From: Streptomyces tsukubensis
GTDB lineage: Bacteria > Actinomycetota > Actinomycetes > Streptomycetales > Streptomycetaceae
DNA length: 64,000 bases
Direction of reading: 5' to 3'
Assembly (NCBI RefSeq): GCF_003932715.1
Contig: NZ_CP020700.1
Coordinates: 7,772,501 to 7,836,500, forward strand
Below the pieces are notes generated by a model that was given only the letters and a program-made list of their open reading frames with translations, ran no database searches and was not told where the DNA came from. This document shows positions 33,888-42,406 of this stretch, piece after piece. The first letter of the stretch is position 1. Each line of letters starts with the position of its first letter. The position numbers and the translations under genes were made by a program.

Positions 33888-36475
33888 GGCGTCGTCAACT
33901 CCTCTTCGCTGATCGGGCCGGTGGCGCACACCGCGTACCCCTGCCCGGGGAAGGGCGTGTTCTGGGCGAACACCCTGATCGTGTAGGCGCCGGGGGCCGG
34001 GCTGCCGAGCCGGACGGCTTCGACCGTGTTGGCGCGGTCGAGCGGCAGCCCGGTGAGTGCTGCCACGGCGCTGCGGTCGAAGCCGGGGACCTTGTTGTAG
34101 GTGTGTTCCTCGTTGCCGACGTGGATGGTGCCGTCGGGTGTGGTCACCGCGAGGTCGAGGTTGTTCTGTACGGCGCTGCCGGGGCGGTCGGTCCAGGCGA
34201 GGACGATGCGCAGTTCGTCGTTGTGGGTGCCGTGGGTGCCGTGGGTGCCGTGGGTGCCGTGGGTGCCGTGGGGGACGGTGAGGCGGTAGATGCGGCTTGC
34301 GCGCCGGGTGCCGTCGGGGTCGGCGAAGGCTTCGAGGGCCTCGGGGTCGGTGTCGGAGAGGTCGGACCAGATGAGCCGGCGGTCGGCGGGCGCGTCGGGG
34401 GTGGGGAGGACGATCGCCAGGTCGAGCCGTCCGAAGCCCTGGTCGAAGTCGGGGTAGCCGAGGTCCTGGGCGGTGCCCGGGGGGCGCAGCGACGGCAGCC
34501 GGCGGGTCGCGGCGACCAGGACGGCCTTCAGCAGCGCGGCGGAGGGGGAGTCGAGCCCGCGGACTTCGCGCAGGTACTGGCGGAGGACCGCGGCGGCGCC
34601 CGCGACGGCGGGGGCGGACATGCTGGTGCCGCCGATGTACAGGTAGTGCCCGTCGTGGTCGGGGCAGTCGCGCCAGGGCAGCCGCGGGTCGATCTGGGTG
34701 CTGCTGCTGCGGGCCGAGAGCACGAAGGTCCCCGGGGCGAGGAGGTGGGGTACGACGCTGCCGTAGTCGCTGGGTCCCCGGCTGCTGATCGCGGCGGGCA
34801 GGTCGGGGTCTCCGCAGACGTGTTCGGCGCCGGCCGGGGGCAGCGGGAACTCGGGCTGGCGGAAGCGGTCCCAGGTCAGTTCGGCGAGGCCGTCGTTGTC
34901 GCGGTCGGTGTCGGAGGCGCCGACGGTGAGCGCGTTTTTCGCGGTGGCGGGCGTGCCGCAGGTGTTGAACTCGTGGGTTCCCTTGGGGGCGGCGCCGCTG
35001 TTGCCTGCCGCGATGACCACGAGGACGTCGGGGTGGTCGGCGACGAACTGGTCCACGGCGAGGGAGTACTGGTCGTAGGTCCCGGACAGGGGATTGCCCC
35101 AGCTGAGGTTGATGATGTGCGCTCCGGCGGCGACGGCCCGGCCGAGGACCGGGCCCAGGCTGGGGCCGGTGCGGAGCCGGTTGTCCTCGTCGAAGACGCG
35201 GAAGACGGCCAGTTCCGCGCCGGGGGCGACACCGGTGATCGCGCCGCCGCTGGCCTTGCCGGTGCCCGCGATGATGCCGGCGACATGGGTGCCGTGGCCG
35301 CAGACGTCGAACGCGTCGCCGCCGACGAGGGATTCGCTGACGGCGATCCGGCCGGCGAGGTCGGGGTGGGTGCCGTCGACACCGCTGTCGAACACGCCGA
35401 CGATCTCACCCGCACCGGTCCAGGGCGCCGCGGCCGCCCCGGCCGCCGGAGCGGCCCCGGCGGCCCGGGGTCCGACCCGGTCCACGCCGACGAGGCGGCG
35501 GGCGTGGTCGGCGTAGAGCAGGGGCGGCCGGTACGGGGTGACCTGGCGGGTCTCGTCCCGGGCGGCGACGACGGCCAGCAGATCGCGGAGCCGGTCCCCG
35601 GCCAGACCGGTGCGGAAGCGCAGCATGACGTCGACGGCGGCGAGGACCTCGACGCCGGGTGTGGCCTCCAGTACGGGCCGGAGCGTGGCGAGGTCCAGGG
35701 GATCGTGCACGAGGACGTCGAAGGTGCCGGTGTACGGATCCGGGGGCGCGGCACCCCCGTCGGCCAGCAGCTCCGGGCCGGGGGCGCGGTCCTCGTCCCG
35801 GCCGAGCGCGTCGTCGAGCGCGGGCGTGACGGTGTCCGCGAGTCCCCAGGGCCGTACCGCGATCACCCAGGGCAGTGCGGCGACCCGATCGCGCTGTGCA
35901 GGGGTGAGGCGGAGCCGGTACGTTCCGGGCGGCTGGAACTGGACGACGCGGGCGCCGATCCCGTCGAGGTCGGCCCGGCGGGCCCGGTCCAGCGGCCCCC
36001 GGAGCCGTACCAGATAGGTGTTGTGGTCCGGTTCGCCCGACGGGACGGTGAGGGATGCGGTGGTCTCCGGGTCCGCCGTCCGGTGGTCCCATGCGTCGGC
36101 GGCGCGTTCGGTGAGGTCCGCGACGAACCCGGGGTCGGGTGTGGCGCGGTCGGTGGTGGCGGCCGCCCCGGAGCCGCGCGGGGGCAGCATGCTCTGCGGG
36201 CCGTCGCTGCCGGGCGGCGTCTCGTGGGCGGTGGGGTCGCCGCGTACCGTCTGTTCGGCCGCGGTCAGATCGGCGCGGATGTCGACGATGGAGCCGTCCG
36301 CGCGCAGCCGGGTGATTTGCTCCCCGGAGGCCTCCGCGAGGATCACCCCCTGGTAGCGGTGCGTCCGGTCGCCGAGGGTCTCCTCGATGCGTTCGGCTTC
36401 CCCGACGGTGTCGAAGTAGACGGCGATGCGGTAGCGCCGGTGGAGTGCTTCCCCGGGGTCGGTCGTGCCGGACAT
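33884..36475 (-). CDS. S8 (subtilisin-like) serine protease without secretion signal
   Basis: 863 residues. The N-terminal third (to about 330) is a novel region containing YFDTVGEAERIEETLG- and TYLVRLRGPL-type segments. The S8 domain has all three catalytic positions: Asp in GVFDSGVDGTHPDL (about 360), His in CGHGTHVAGI (about 395) and Ser in GGTSMSAPAVAG (about 618). A C-terminal P-domain-like beta region follows. No signal peptide is visible, so it probably acts in the cytoplasm or leaves by an unusual route. A 9-bp DNA repeat encodes five H-G-T units near residue 740. Its gene overlaps the next downstream and is 49 nt after the glycosylase-like gene. Confidence 0.9.
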   Translation of the reverse strand: MSGTTDPGEALHRRYRIAVYFDTVGEAERIEETLGDRTHRYQGVILAEASGEQITRLRADGSIVDIRADLTAAEQTVRGDPTAHETPPGSDGPQSMLPPRGSGAAATTDRATPDPGFVADLTERAADAWDHRTADPETTASLTVPSGEPDHNTYLVRLRGPLDRARRADLDGIGARVVQFQPPGTYRLRLTPAQRDRVAALPWVIAVRPWGLADTVTPALDDALGRDEDRAPGPELLADGGAAPPDPYTGTFDVLVHDPLDLATLRPVLEATPGVEVLAAVDVMLRFRTGLAGDRLRDLLAVVAARDETRQVTPYRPPLLYADHARRLVGVDRVGPRAAGAAPAAGAAAAPWTGAGEIVGVFDSGVDGTHPDLAGRIAVSESLVGGDAFDVCGHGTHVAGIIAGTGKASGGAITGVAPGAELAVFRVFDEDNRLRTGPSLGPVLGRAVAAGAHIINLSWGNPLSGTYDQYSLAVDQFVADHPDVLVVIAAGNSGAAPKGTHEFNTCGTPATAKNALTVGASDTDRDNDGLAELTWDRFRQPEFPLPPAGAEHVCGDPDLPAAISSRGPSDYGSVVPHLLAPGTFVLSARSSSTQIDPRLPWRDCPDHDGHYLYIGGTSMSAPAVAGAAAVLRQYLREVRGLDSPSAALLKAVLVAATRRLPSLRPPGTAQDLGYPDFDQGFGRLDLAIVLPTPDAPADRRLIWSDLSDTDPEALEAFADPDGTRRASRIYRLTVPHGTHGTHGTHGTHGTHNDELRIVLAWTDRPGSAVQNNLDLAVTTPDGTIHVGNEEHTYNKVPGFDRSAVAALTGLPLDRANTVEAVRLGSPAPGAYTIRVFAQNTPFPGQGYAVCATGPISEEELTTP
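34224..34272 (-). repeat. 9-bp tandem repeat in the protease gene
   Basis: Five copies of GTGGGTGCC (plus-strand reading) encode a His-Gly-Thr run between two beta domains of the protease. Histidine-rich and probably exposed, it might bind metal. Confidence 0.85.
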
Positions 36476-36524
36476 CGTGGTCTCGCTTTCGGCGGGCGGA
36501 GGCGCTGGTGGGGGTGGGTTCGCG

Positions 36525-37826
36525 TCAGGCCTCCCGGTCGTCGGTGTGCGCCCATACGTCGGTGACGGGCGCGGCCCGTTCGGTGATGCCGTCGAGCAGC
36601 CGCAGCTGGGTGCGTTTCTCCGCCGCTGCGGGCGCGGGGGCGTCCGCGAGGAGGGCCGGACTGCCGCCCGGGAGCGGGGTGAGCACGTCGGCGTACGCGC
36701 ACGGGCCGATGTCGAGCAGCGGGCAGAAGGAGCACGAGCCGCGGGGGCGCGTCAGATGTCCGATGCGTTCGTCGTGCCCCAGCCGGCCGCCGCGGGCCTC
36801 GTGCAGGAGCTGTTCGACGAGCAGCGGACGGGCCTGTGCGTAGTCGTCGGGATTCCCCGTGGGATGGGGCGCGAACAGCACCCGGGCGTCGAGTTCCTCG
36901 CCGTCGTCGAGGGTGCCGTAGACCAGCCGGACCTCGGTTGCCATCAGCTCCGCCATCGGCGTCTCGGGAGCAGGCACGGGGGTGAGCCGGGACGCGAGTT
37001 CGCCGGTGAACGCGTTGGCGGTGCTCTGTCCGAGGACGAGGATTACGGCAGGCAGCGACTGGAACATCTGCCGCAGCAGATGGCGGCGGGTGCGGAAGCA
37101 CTCCCCGACGATCCCGGCGCGCCGGCCGCCCGTCATCGGAGGGAGGTCCGGGTCGTGCGGATCGGGCCGGGTGGTCCACTTCGCGGAGGCGCAGGCGACC
37201 ATGTTGCCGTACGACAGATCCTCGCCGACGGTGAGCGTGCCCGGGCCGAGCCCCAGCTCCGCGCCGAGGGCGTCCAGCAGTTGCTGGTAGACGAGGTACA
37301 TGCGCTGCGGCTGCTCCTGGACGGGTATCTCGCGCCGCCCCTGCGCGTCCTCGGGGACGGTGAGCGGCTTCCCTTCCAGCGGACCGTCGCCGGGCCCGCC
37401 GCCGAAGGCCCGGTACGCCTCGTCGGGCAGCTCGGGCTTGAACACCCCGCGGTACCGGAAGTAGTGCGCGTACTGGCGTACGGAGTCGAAGTCGGGGGTG
37501 AGGGAGTTACGGCTGCCCGGCCACCAGCCCGGGAGGTTGGGGTTGATGCCGACGGCGAGGATCGGGGCCTTCCGGCAGCCGGACAGCGGCTCCGGCAGCG
37601 GCGTCATCCGGCCCGTGTAGTGCGAGGGCCGCACGATCGACGGGTCCGGCGGCGGCTCGTCGGCGTCGTAGTCGTAGGAGTGGTAGGTGCCCCACGAGCG
37701 GAAGTAGGCGCACGGATGGGCTCCGGGCCCGGCGTACTGCGAGGTGCGCAGCGCATTGCACGGCATCAGCTCGAACAGCAGCTCGACCTCGATGGGGAGC
37801 CGGGTGACGGCCGGCGGGTCAGGCAT
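36525..37826 (-). CDS. Uracil-DNA-glycosylase-like protein with cysteine clusters
   Basis: 433 residues. Segments such as APILAVGINPNLPG, VILVLGQSTANAF and FAPHPTGNPDDYAQ recall the GxNP and HPS-type motifs of the uracil-DNA glycosylase fold, though the match is weak. N-terminal LMPCNAL and GAHPCAYF, and C-terminal CSFCPLLDIGPC, are cysteine groups that could hold an iron-sulfur cluster or zinc, as in family 4 glycosylases. It overlaps the phosphorylase-like gene by 8 nt (start ATG 37826). The function is an inference and could be quite different. Confidence 0.6.
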   Translation of the reverse strand: MPDPPAVTRLPIEVELLFELMPCNALRTSQYAGPGAHPCAYFRSWGTYHSYDYDADEPPPDPSIVRPSHYTGRMTPLPEPLSGCRKAPILAVGINPNLPGWWPGSRNSLTPDFDSVRQYAHYFRYRGVFKPELPDEAYRAFGGGPGDGPLEGKPLTVPEDAQGRREIPVQEQPQRMYLVYQQLLDALGAELGLGPGTLTVGEDLSYGNMVACASAKWTTRPDPHDPDLPPMTGGRRAGIVGECFRTRRHLLRQMFQSLPAVILVLGQSTANAFTGELASRLTPVPAPETPMAELMATEVRLVYGTLDDGEELDARVLFAPHPTGNPDDYAQARPLLVEQLLHEARGGRLGHDERIGHLTRPRGSCSFCPLLDIGPCAYADVLTPLPGGSPALLADAPAPAAAEKRTQLRLLDGITERAAPVTDVWAHTDDREA

Positions 37827-39027
37827 GGCCGGGGCCCGCCTCGGCGAGTCCCGCGACCAGACCCCAGGTGGTGAGGGCACCGCAGACGCTGGTCCAGTAG
37901 CCGTACGCCTCGTAGTAGCCCACGGCCCACATGGTCTGCTGGTTGAGGCGGAACTCGCGGGTGGGGAGTTCGCCGTTGATCTGCGGGTCGGACATATTGC
38001 GGACGACCACCCAGTCCGGCACATGGTCCGGGCCCGCTGCGGTGAGGTCCGCGATCGCCAGACCGAGCGCGGCGTCACCCATCTCGACGGCCGCCCCTTC
38101 GTGCTCCAGACCGTTCGTGGACGTGCCGTACTCGAAGTAGTCCGTGGTCAGGATCGGATGGAACTCGGGCATGTCCTGCCCGCCCTGCTCGACCCGGACG
38201 GTCGGCGTGTTGTCGGGCGGTTCGATCAGCGGCCCGGTGAAGGGGAAGCGGGTGGACGGCGGGCCGAGCGGCGGTTCCGTCAGCCGGTGGGAGAAGCCGC
38301 GCATCAGGTTCTGCGCGTCCTCCATCCGGTCGAGCGGGAGCGTCCAGTCGGACCGGAAGGCCTGCTCGTTGAACTGTTCGTTGCGGAACTCCTTCTGGCA
38401 GCGGAACTTCGCCGCGCGTGTGACCACGACGTCGCCCAGCGGGAAGTCGGCGAAGACACTGCCCGAGGTGCCGATGGTGGCGATCACCCGCGGCCGTACC
38501 TCCTCGATGATCTGCTGGAAGAAGTCCCGGACGGGCAGGGTGGCGGTCCCTTCGCCGGTTTTGACGCCGTCCTGGTTGAGGTGGAGTTCGGACTTCATGC
38601 ACAGCACGTCGAGATCGCCGAGCTTGACGGGGAAGTACGAGCCCAGGCGCGGCGGGCGGGCGGAGAGCGACGGCGCGCCCTTTCTGATCAGCGGCCGGTA
38701 GTGCTCCTCGAAGTTGCGGGTGTACCGGTACCACTTCAGCCGCCCGAAGCCCTTGGTGAAGACGTCGCAGAGGGCGTTCTGCTCGGCGACCGTCCAGGTG
38801 ATCACGACGACGTCGGCGCGGGGCAGCGGAGCGTCGGGGGACGGCACGGTGTCGAAGGGCTGCGGGACGGGCGCGAGCCCGTCGGGGAACACGAGCGCGA
38901 GATCGGCGGCGAGTACGGCGCCGTCCGGCGCGGCGGCCAGATCGGGCGAGAGTTCGAGGTCGGCCTGGGTGATCCCCTCGGACAGCAGGGCGCGGGCGAT
39001 GTCGACCCGGTCGTCAAGGGTGTCCAT
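37819..39027 (-). CDS. Nucleoside phosphorylase-like protein
   Basis: 402 residues. DVVVITWTVAEQNALCDVF and RPRVIATIGTSGSV fit the purine nucleoside phosphorylase/MTA nucleosidase fold, and VEMGDAALGLAIADL plus VVVRNMSDPQING supply the usual active-site Glu-Met and Asp segments. The N-terminal 75 residues and a central 120-residue insertion lengthen it well beyond a simple phosphorylase (about 230-280). Stand-alone phosphorylase-like domains also appear in defence and effector proteins. The gene lies 72 nt downstream of the GMC oxidoreductase and shares an overlap with the glycosylase-like gene. Confidence 0.7.
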   Translation of the reverse strand: MDTLDDRVDIARALLSEGITQADLELSPDLAAAPDGAVLAADLALVFPDGLAPVPQPFDTVPSPDAPLPRADVVVITWTVAEQNALCDVFTKGFGRLKWYRYTRNFEEHYRPLIRKGAPSLSARPPRLGSYFPVKLGDLDVLCMKSELHLNQDGVKTGEGTATLPVRDFFQQIIEEVRPRVIATIGTSGSVFADFPLGDVVVTRAAKFRCQKEFRNEQFNEQAFRSDWTLPLDRMEDAQNLMRGFSHRLTEPPLGPPSTRFPFTGPLIEPPDNTPTVRVEQGGQDMPEFHPILTTDYFEYGTSTNGLEHEGAAVEMGDAALGLAIADLTAAGPDHVPDWVVVRNMSDPQINGELPTREFRLNQQTMWAVGYYEAYGYWTSVCGALTTWGLVAGLAEAGPGHA

Positions 39028-39099
39028 GATGGTGCCTTCCGTATCGTTCCCGGCCGGCCCGGTGACGGTGTGCCGGAGGCCTCGCCGGGGGAGTGCTCC

Positions 39100-40770
39100 T
39101 CAGTCGGGGTACGGGAGCCGCTCGCACACCCGGTAGGCGTTGGCGAGCAGCGTCAGGGTGGGGTTCGAGGCGCCCGCGGTCGGCATGAAAGCGCAGTCGA
39201 GGGCGTACAGGCCGGAGACGGTGTGCGACTGGCAGTTCTCGTCGAGCACCGAGGCACCGGGGTCGGTGCCGGCGCGCAGTGTGCCCTGGACATGCCCGTA
39301 GCCGGGGTTCTCTGCGCCGGGTACGTCGTAGCCGCGCAGCTCGCCGCCCGCGTCCTGCATCACCTGCACCACGCGGTCGATGGCGTAGCGGGCGGCGGCG
39401 AGATCGTAGTCGTGGTGCCGGTACCAGATCCGGGCGGCGGGCATGCCCCATGGGTCGGTGACATCGGGGTCGAGCTCGACCCGGTTGTCGTACAGGGACA
39501 TCGCCTCACCCGTGAAGGAGAAGTACACACCGCCCTGGTGCCGCAGCTCGTCCAGATACGTGTACAGCTCCTCGCCCCACAGACTGCCGTGCCCCGGCCC
39601 GAGCGCAGCGCCTTTGACCAGCCGGACCGGCGGTACGCAGGTGTAGGGGTCGTAGACGGAGAACTTCCCGGCCTTGGTGACCGGGGTGGCCGGATCGTCG
39701 ACCACGTACAGATCACGCAGCTGGAGGGAGCCGATCGCGGTCGACGGCTGCTGGGCGCCGTTGCCCGTCCACACGGGCTGCAGCGGCAGCGTCAGCTCCG
39801 CGTTCCCATGGGTGTGGTACGTCAGATAGTGGCCGATCATCCGGTTCGGGTCGGGCACCTCCGACACCAGGAACAGCCGCGCCGACTCGATGGTCTGCAC
39901 GGACACCAGCACCTGGGACGCGCCCAGGAACCGCTCCGGACCGCCCGGCTCGTCCCGGTACATCACCCCGCGCACCCGGCCGTCCTCGTGCACGATCCGG
40001 GTCACGCAGTGGCCGGTCATCAGATCGCACCGGCCGGTGGCCAGGGCGCGCTGGAGCACGGTGTTCAGCGCCGAGGCCCGGGAATTGAGCCCGCAGCCGA
40101 AGAACTGGTTGAAACCGCAGAACGAGCAGGCCGGGCGGCCGTCGTACACCCGGGAGTTGATCGCCCGGGGGCCGAGATAGGGCTGCATCCCGGCGCGGCC
40201 GAACGCCTCGGTCAGGAACGGCACGGCCGCGTGGGGGCGCAGCGGCGGCATCGGGTAGTCGTAGCCGGACCGGATCGGCTCCTGCGCCGGGGACTGCCGG
40301 GCCCGCCCGGAGACGCCCCACTCGTACTCGGCCCGCTCGAACCACGGCTCGAACTCCCGATAGGTCCACGGCCAGTTCACCATGGACGCGTCGGGTGGTA
40401 CGTCGTGCAGATGGTCGAGGACGCTGAAGTCCTCCTCGGTGTAGCGGGGCACATTGGCGTCCCATACGGTCGTCGCGCCGCCGACCATGTTCACGTTCCA
40501 CCAGCGCTCCACCGGGGTGGGCCGGTCCTGCGCGGGCCCGGCCATATAGATGTTGGGGTCGGTGTCGCGGTGCGGGATCAGCGTCTTGTGGGTGTGGAAG
40601 TGGAGTTCGTCGTACGGGAGGAACTCGTCGGCCACGGGAAGCGGGCCCTTCTCCAGCACGGCGACCCGGCGCCCTCGCGCGGTGAGCACCCGGGCCGCGG
40701 TGCCGCCGCCCGCACCCGCGCCGACGACGATCGCGTCGTATCCGCCGGGTGCGGTCGGGGTGGCGGTCAT
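39100..40770 (-). CDS. GMC-family flavin oxidoreductase
   Basis: 556 residues. The FAD-binding beta-alpha-beta unit is VVGAGAGGGTAARVL at residues 16-30 and the C-terminal GMC segment is DCAFMPTAGASNPTLTL. The active-site region has CSFCGFNQFFGCGLN, an unusual cluster of three Cys. It resembles the large subunit of gluconate/sorbitol-type membrane dehydrogenases, which use a small subunit like the adjacent gene. Substrate unknown, probably a sugar or sterol alcohol. ATG 40770 overlaps the subunit 3-like stop (ATGA). Confidence 0.92.
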   Translation of the reverse strand: MTATPTAPGGYDAIVVGAGAGGGTAARVLTARGRRVAVLEKGPLPVADEFLPYDELHFHTHKTLIPHRDTDPNIYMAGPAQDRPTPVERWWNVNMVGGATTVWDANVPRYTEEDFSVLDHLHDVPPDASMVNWPWTYREFEPWFERAEYEWGVSGRARQSPAQEPIRSGYDYPMPPLRPHAAVPFLTEAFGRAGMQPYLGPRAINSRVYDGRPACSFCGFNQFFGCGLNSRASALNTVLQRALATGRCDLMTGHCVTRIVHEDGRVRGVMYRDEPGGPERFLGASQVLVSVQTIESARLFLVSEVPDPNRMIGHYLTYHTHGNAELTLPLQPVWTGNGAQQPSTAIGSLQLRDLYVVDDPATPVTKAGKFSVYDPYTCVPPVRLVKGAALGPGHGSLWGEELYTYLDELRHQGGVYFSFTGEAMSLYDNRVELDPDVTDPWGMPAARIWYRHHDYDLAAARYAIDRVVQVMQDAGGELRGYDVPGAENPGYGHVQGTLRAGTDPGASVLDENCQSHTVSGLYALDCAFMPTAGASNPTLTLLANAYRVCERLPYPD

Positions 40771-41303
40771 GACTCCTCCCCGGGCCGGGCGCCGTCCGCG
40801 GCGGTGGGGGAGGGGCGGGCGAACGGAGCGGCCGGGGTGAGGTATCCGTACCAGCGCCAGATCACCGATGCACGATTGCCGCCCCAGCGCGGATCGCCGA
40901 AGCAGCCCTCGATGCAGTGGGCCCGCAGCAGGGTGAATGCGGCCGGCTGGGCGAGGGCGTCCGCGGGCCACTCCGGCAGGGTCCCGGCCGCGAGTCCGCG
41001 CAGCAGCGCGGTGGCCTCGGGGCGGTCGAGATCGGGGACGCCGCGTCCGCCGTTCGCCTGCCGGGCGGCCGTGTCGAGAGCGGCGAGCAGTACGGGGTAG
41101 GCGGCGCGCCAGGACGGGATCTCGGGGTGCGTGCCCGGCCCCATGGCCAGGAGCCGGTCGACGTACTCGGCGGCGTCGGCGTCGTCCGCGCCGGGACGCT
41201 TCGGCCCGCCGGGCAGGACCGCGTCGAAGAGCACCTCCACGGCACGCCGCTGCTCCTTGTCGAAGAATCCGGTGTCGGGCGGTCGCAGGAGCCACATGGT
41301 CAT
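40767..41303 (-). CDS. Gluconate 2-dehydrogenase subunit 3-like protein
   Basis: 178 residues, helical, with VLFDAVLPGG, LLRAHCIEGCFGDPRWGGN and SVIWRWYGYLTP, as in gluconate dehydrogenase subunit 3 (PF13618). This subunit accompanies a GMC dehydrogenase and assists export and assembly in the known complex. There is no obvious Tat or Sec signal here, so the complex may be cytoplasmic. The ATG at 41303 overlaps the HAD-hemerythrin stop, and the stop overlaps the GMC start. Confidence 0.85.
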   Translation of the reverse strand: MTMWLLRPPDTGFFDKEQRRAVEVLFDAVLPGGPKRPGADDADAAEYVDRLLAMGPGTHPEIPSWRAAYPVLLAALDTAARQANGGRGVPDLDRPEATALLRGLAAGTLPEWPADALAQPAAFTLLRAHCIEGCFGDPRWGGNRASVIWRWYGYLTPAAPFARPSPTAADGARPGEES

Positions 41304-42406
41304 GCCTTTCCGCCGGCCGCGGCGTCCTCGATGCCCGCGGTGTCGAGGGCCTCCTCCATGGCGCCGACGATCGCCGCATACGGTCCGATGTCCGGCGGGC
41401 CGGTGTGGTGGACGATGGAGAGCACGGTCGCGTCGTCCGCGTCCGTGAGACGGCGGCCCAGTTCCGGATACAGCTCGTCGTTCTCCCGTACCGCGTGCGC
41501 CCGGAAGAGCCGGACGAAGCTCTCCGTGCAGCGGCGGAAGTCGGAGATCGCGAAGGCCACGTCACGGGGGTCGCCGTTCTGGATACGCCGCCACGCGACC
41601 CGGATCGCCTCCCAGTAGGCGCGGGCCTGGTCGTGCTGGTCGAACATCCAGCGGGCGGCGTCGGGCGGCATCCCGCGGGCGACGGCCAGCGGCACGATCG
41701 CCTCCTCGGCCTGCAGATGCGCCTGGTCGGCGAAGTTGGTGAGGACGTACACGAACATCCCCATCGCGGTGTACACCCCCGGCGGAATGTCCTCCGCCCG
41801 CTCCACCGCCTCCAGCCCGCGCACGATCCGGCTGCCGCATCCGAAGATCCGCTCCCCGAGGAGGTGCTCCTGTTCGAGGGCCTCCTCGAAGGCACGCCCG
41901 CTGTCCTCGACGGACTCGCCCTGCCGGGTGATCACCGCGGGCTGGAACTCCTTGCCGGGCGGCGACGGCTTCAGCAGACCGTGCATCCCCGCGGCCTGGG
42001 CGGCGAGGACCTCGATGAGGTTCTCCCCGACGAACAGACAGCGTTCGATGGGCACATGCATCTGATCGGCGGCGTAGTGGTAGATGGCGGGGTCGGGCTT
42101 GTCGAGCCGGGCCTCGTGGTTGATCACGATGCCCTGCGGGTCGAGGATGTCGGCAAGATGGACGGTGCTGCCGTTGCTCTCGCTGACGACGGCCTCGGCG
42201 ATCATCCGGTGCCCCTGCTCGGAGCTGACGTCCGCGGGCAAATTGGTGATCACCCCGACCCGCAGCCCCACGAGTTCCCGCATGGCGTCGAGCAGCTTCT
42301 CGGTGCTGGGCCGGTAGAGGGCGAGATGGCCGGGCCGGTCGACGTCGCCGAGGGTGTCGCGCAGGTCGAAGAAGACCGCGTCGCAGTCGACGGTGGTGGC
42401 GGGCAT
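41300..42406 (-). CDS. HAD-like domain fused to a hemerythrin-like domain
   Basis: 368 residues. Residues about 8-160 are a haloacid dehalogenase-like fold: VFFDLRDTLGD (motif I), LRVGVITNLP (motif II), RLDKPDPAIYHYA (motif III) and CLFVGENLIEV (motif IV). The second Asp of motif I is Arg (D-L-R-D-T) and motif IV lacks its Asp pair, which argues against phosphatase activity. Residues about 190-350 are a four-helix hemerythrin-like domain with FDQHDQARAYW, FRAHAVRENDELYPEL and SIVHHTG. It heads the operon. Such a fusion might sense oxygen, iron or nitric oxide (inference). Confidence 0.85.
   Translation of the reverse strand: MPATTVDCDAVFFDLRDTLGDVDRPGHLALYRPSTEKLLDAMRELVGLRVGVITNLPADVSSEQGHRMIAEAVVSESNGSTVHLADILDPQGIVINHEARLDKPDPAIYHYAADQMHVPIERCLFVGENLIEVLAAQAAGMHGLLKPSPPGKEFQPAVITRQGESVEDSGRAFEEALEQEHLLGERIFGCGSRIVRGLEAVERAEDIPPGVYTAMGMFVYVLTNFADQAHLQAEEAIVPLAVARGMPPDAARWMFDQHDQARAYWEAIRVAWRRIQNGDPRDVAFAISDFRRCTESFVRLFRAHAVRENDELYPELGRRLTDADDATVLSIVHHTGPPDIGPYAAIVGAMEEALDTAGIEDAAAGGKA

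Noticed and set aside
34103..36565. 820-codon open frame opposite the protease gene
   Set aside because: It is the antisense frame of a gene with good motifs; its Gly/Val-rich composition reflects codon positions of the true gene.
37744..41100. 1118-codon open frame opposite the phosphorylase and GMC genes
   Set aside because: It lies antisense to genes with clear FAD-binding and phosphorylase motifs, with no domain of its own.
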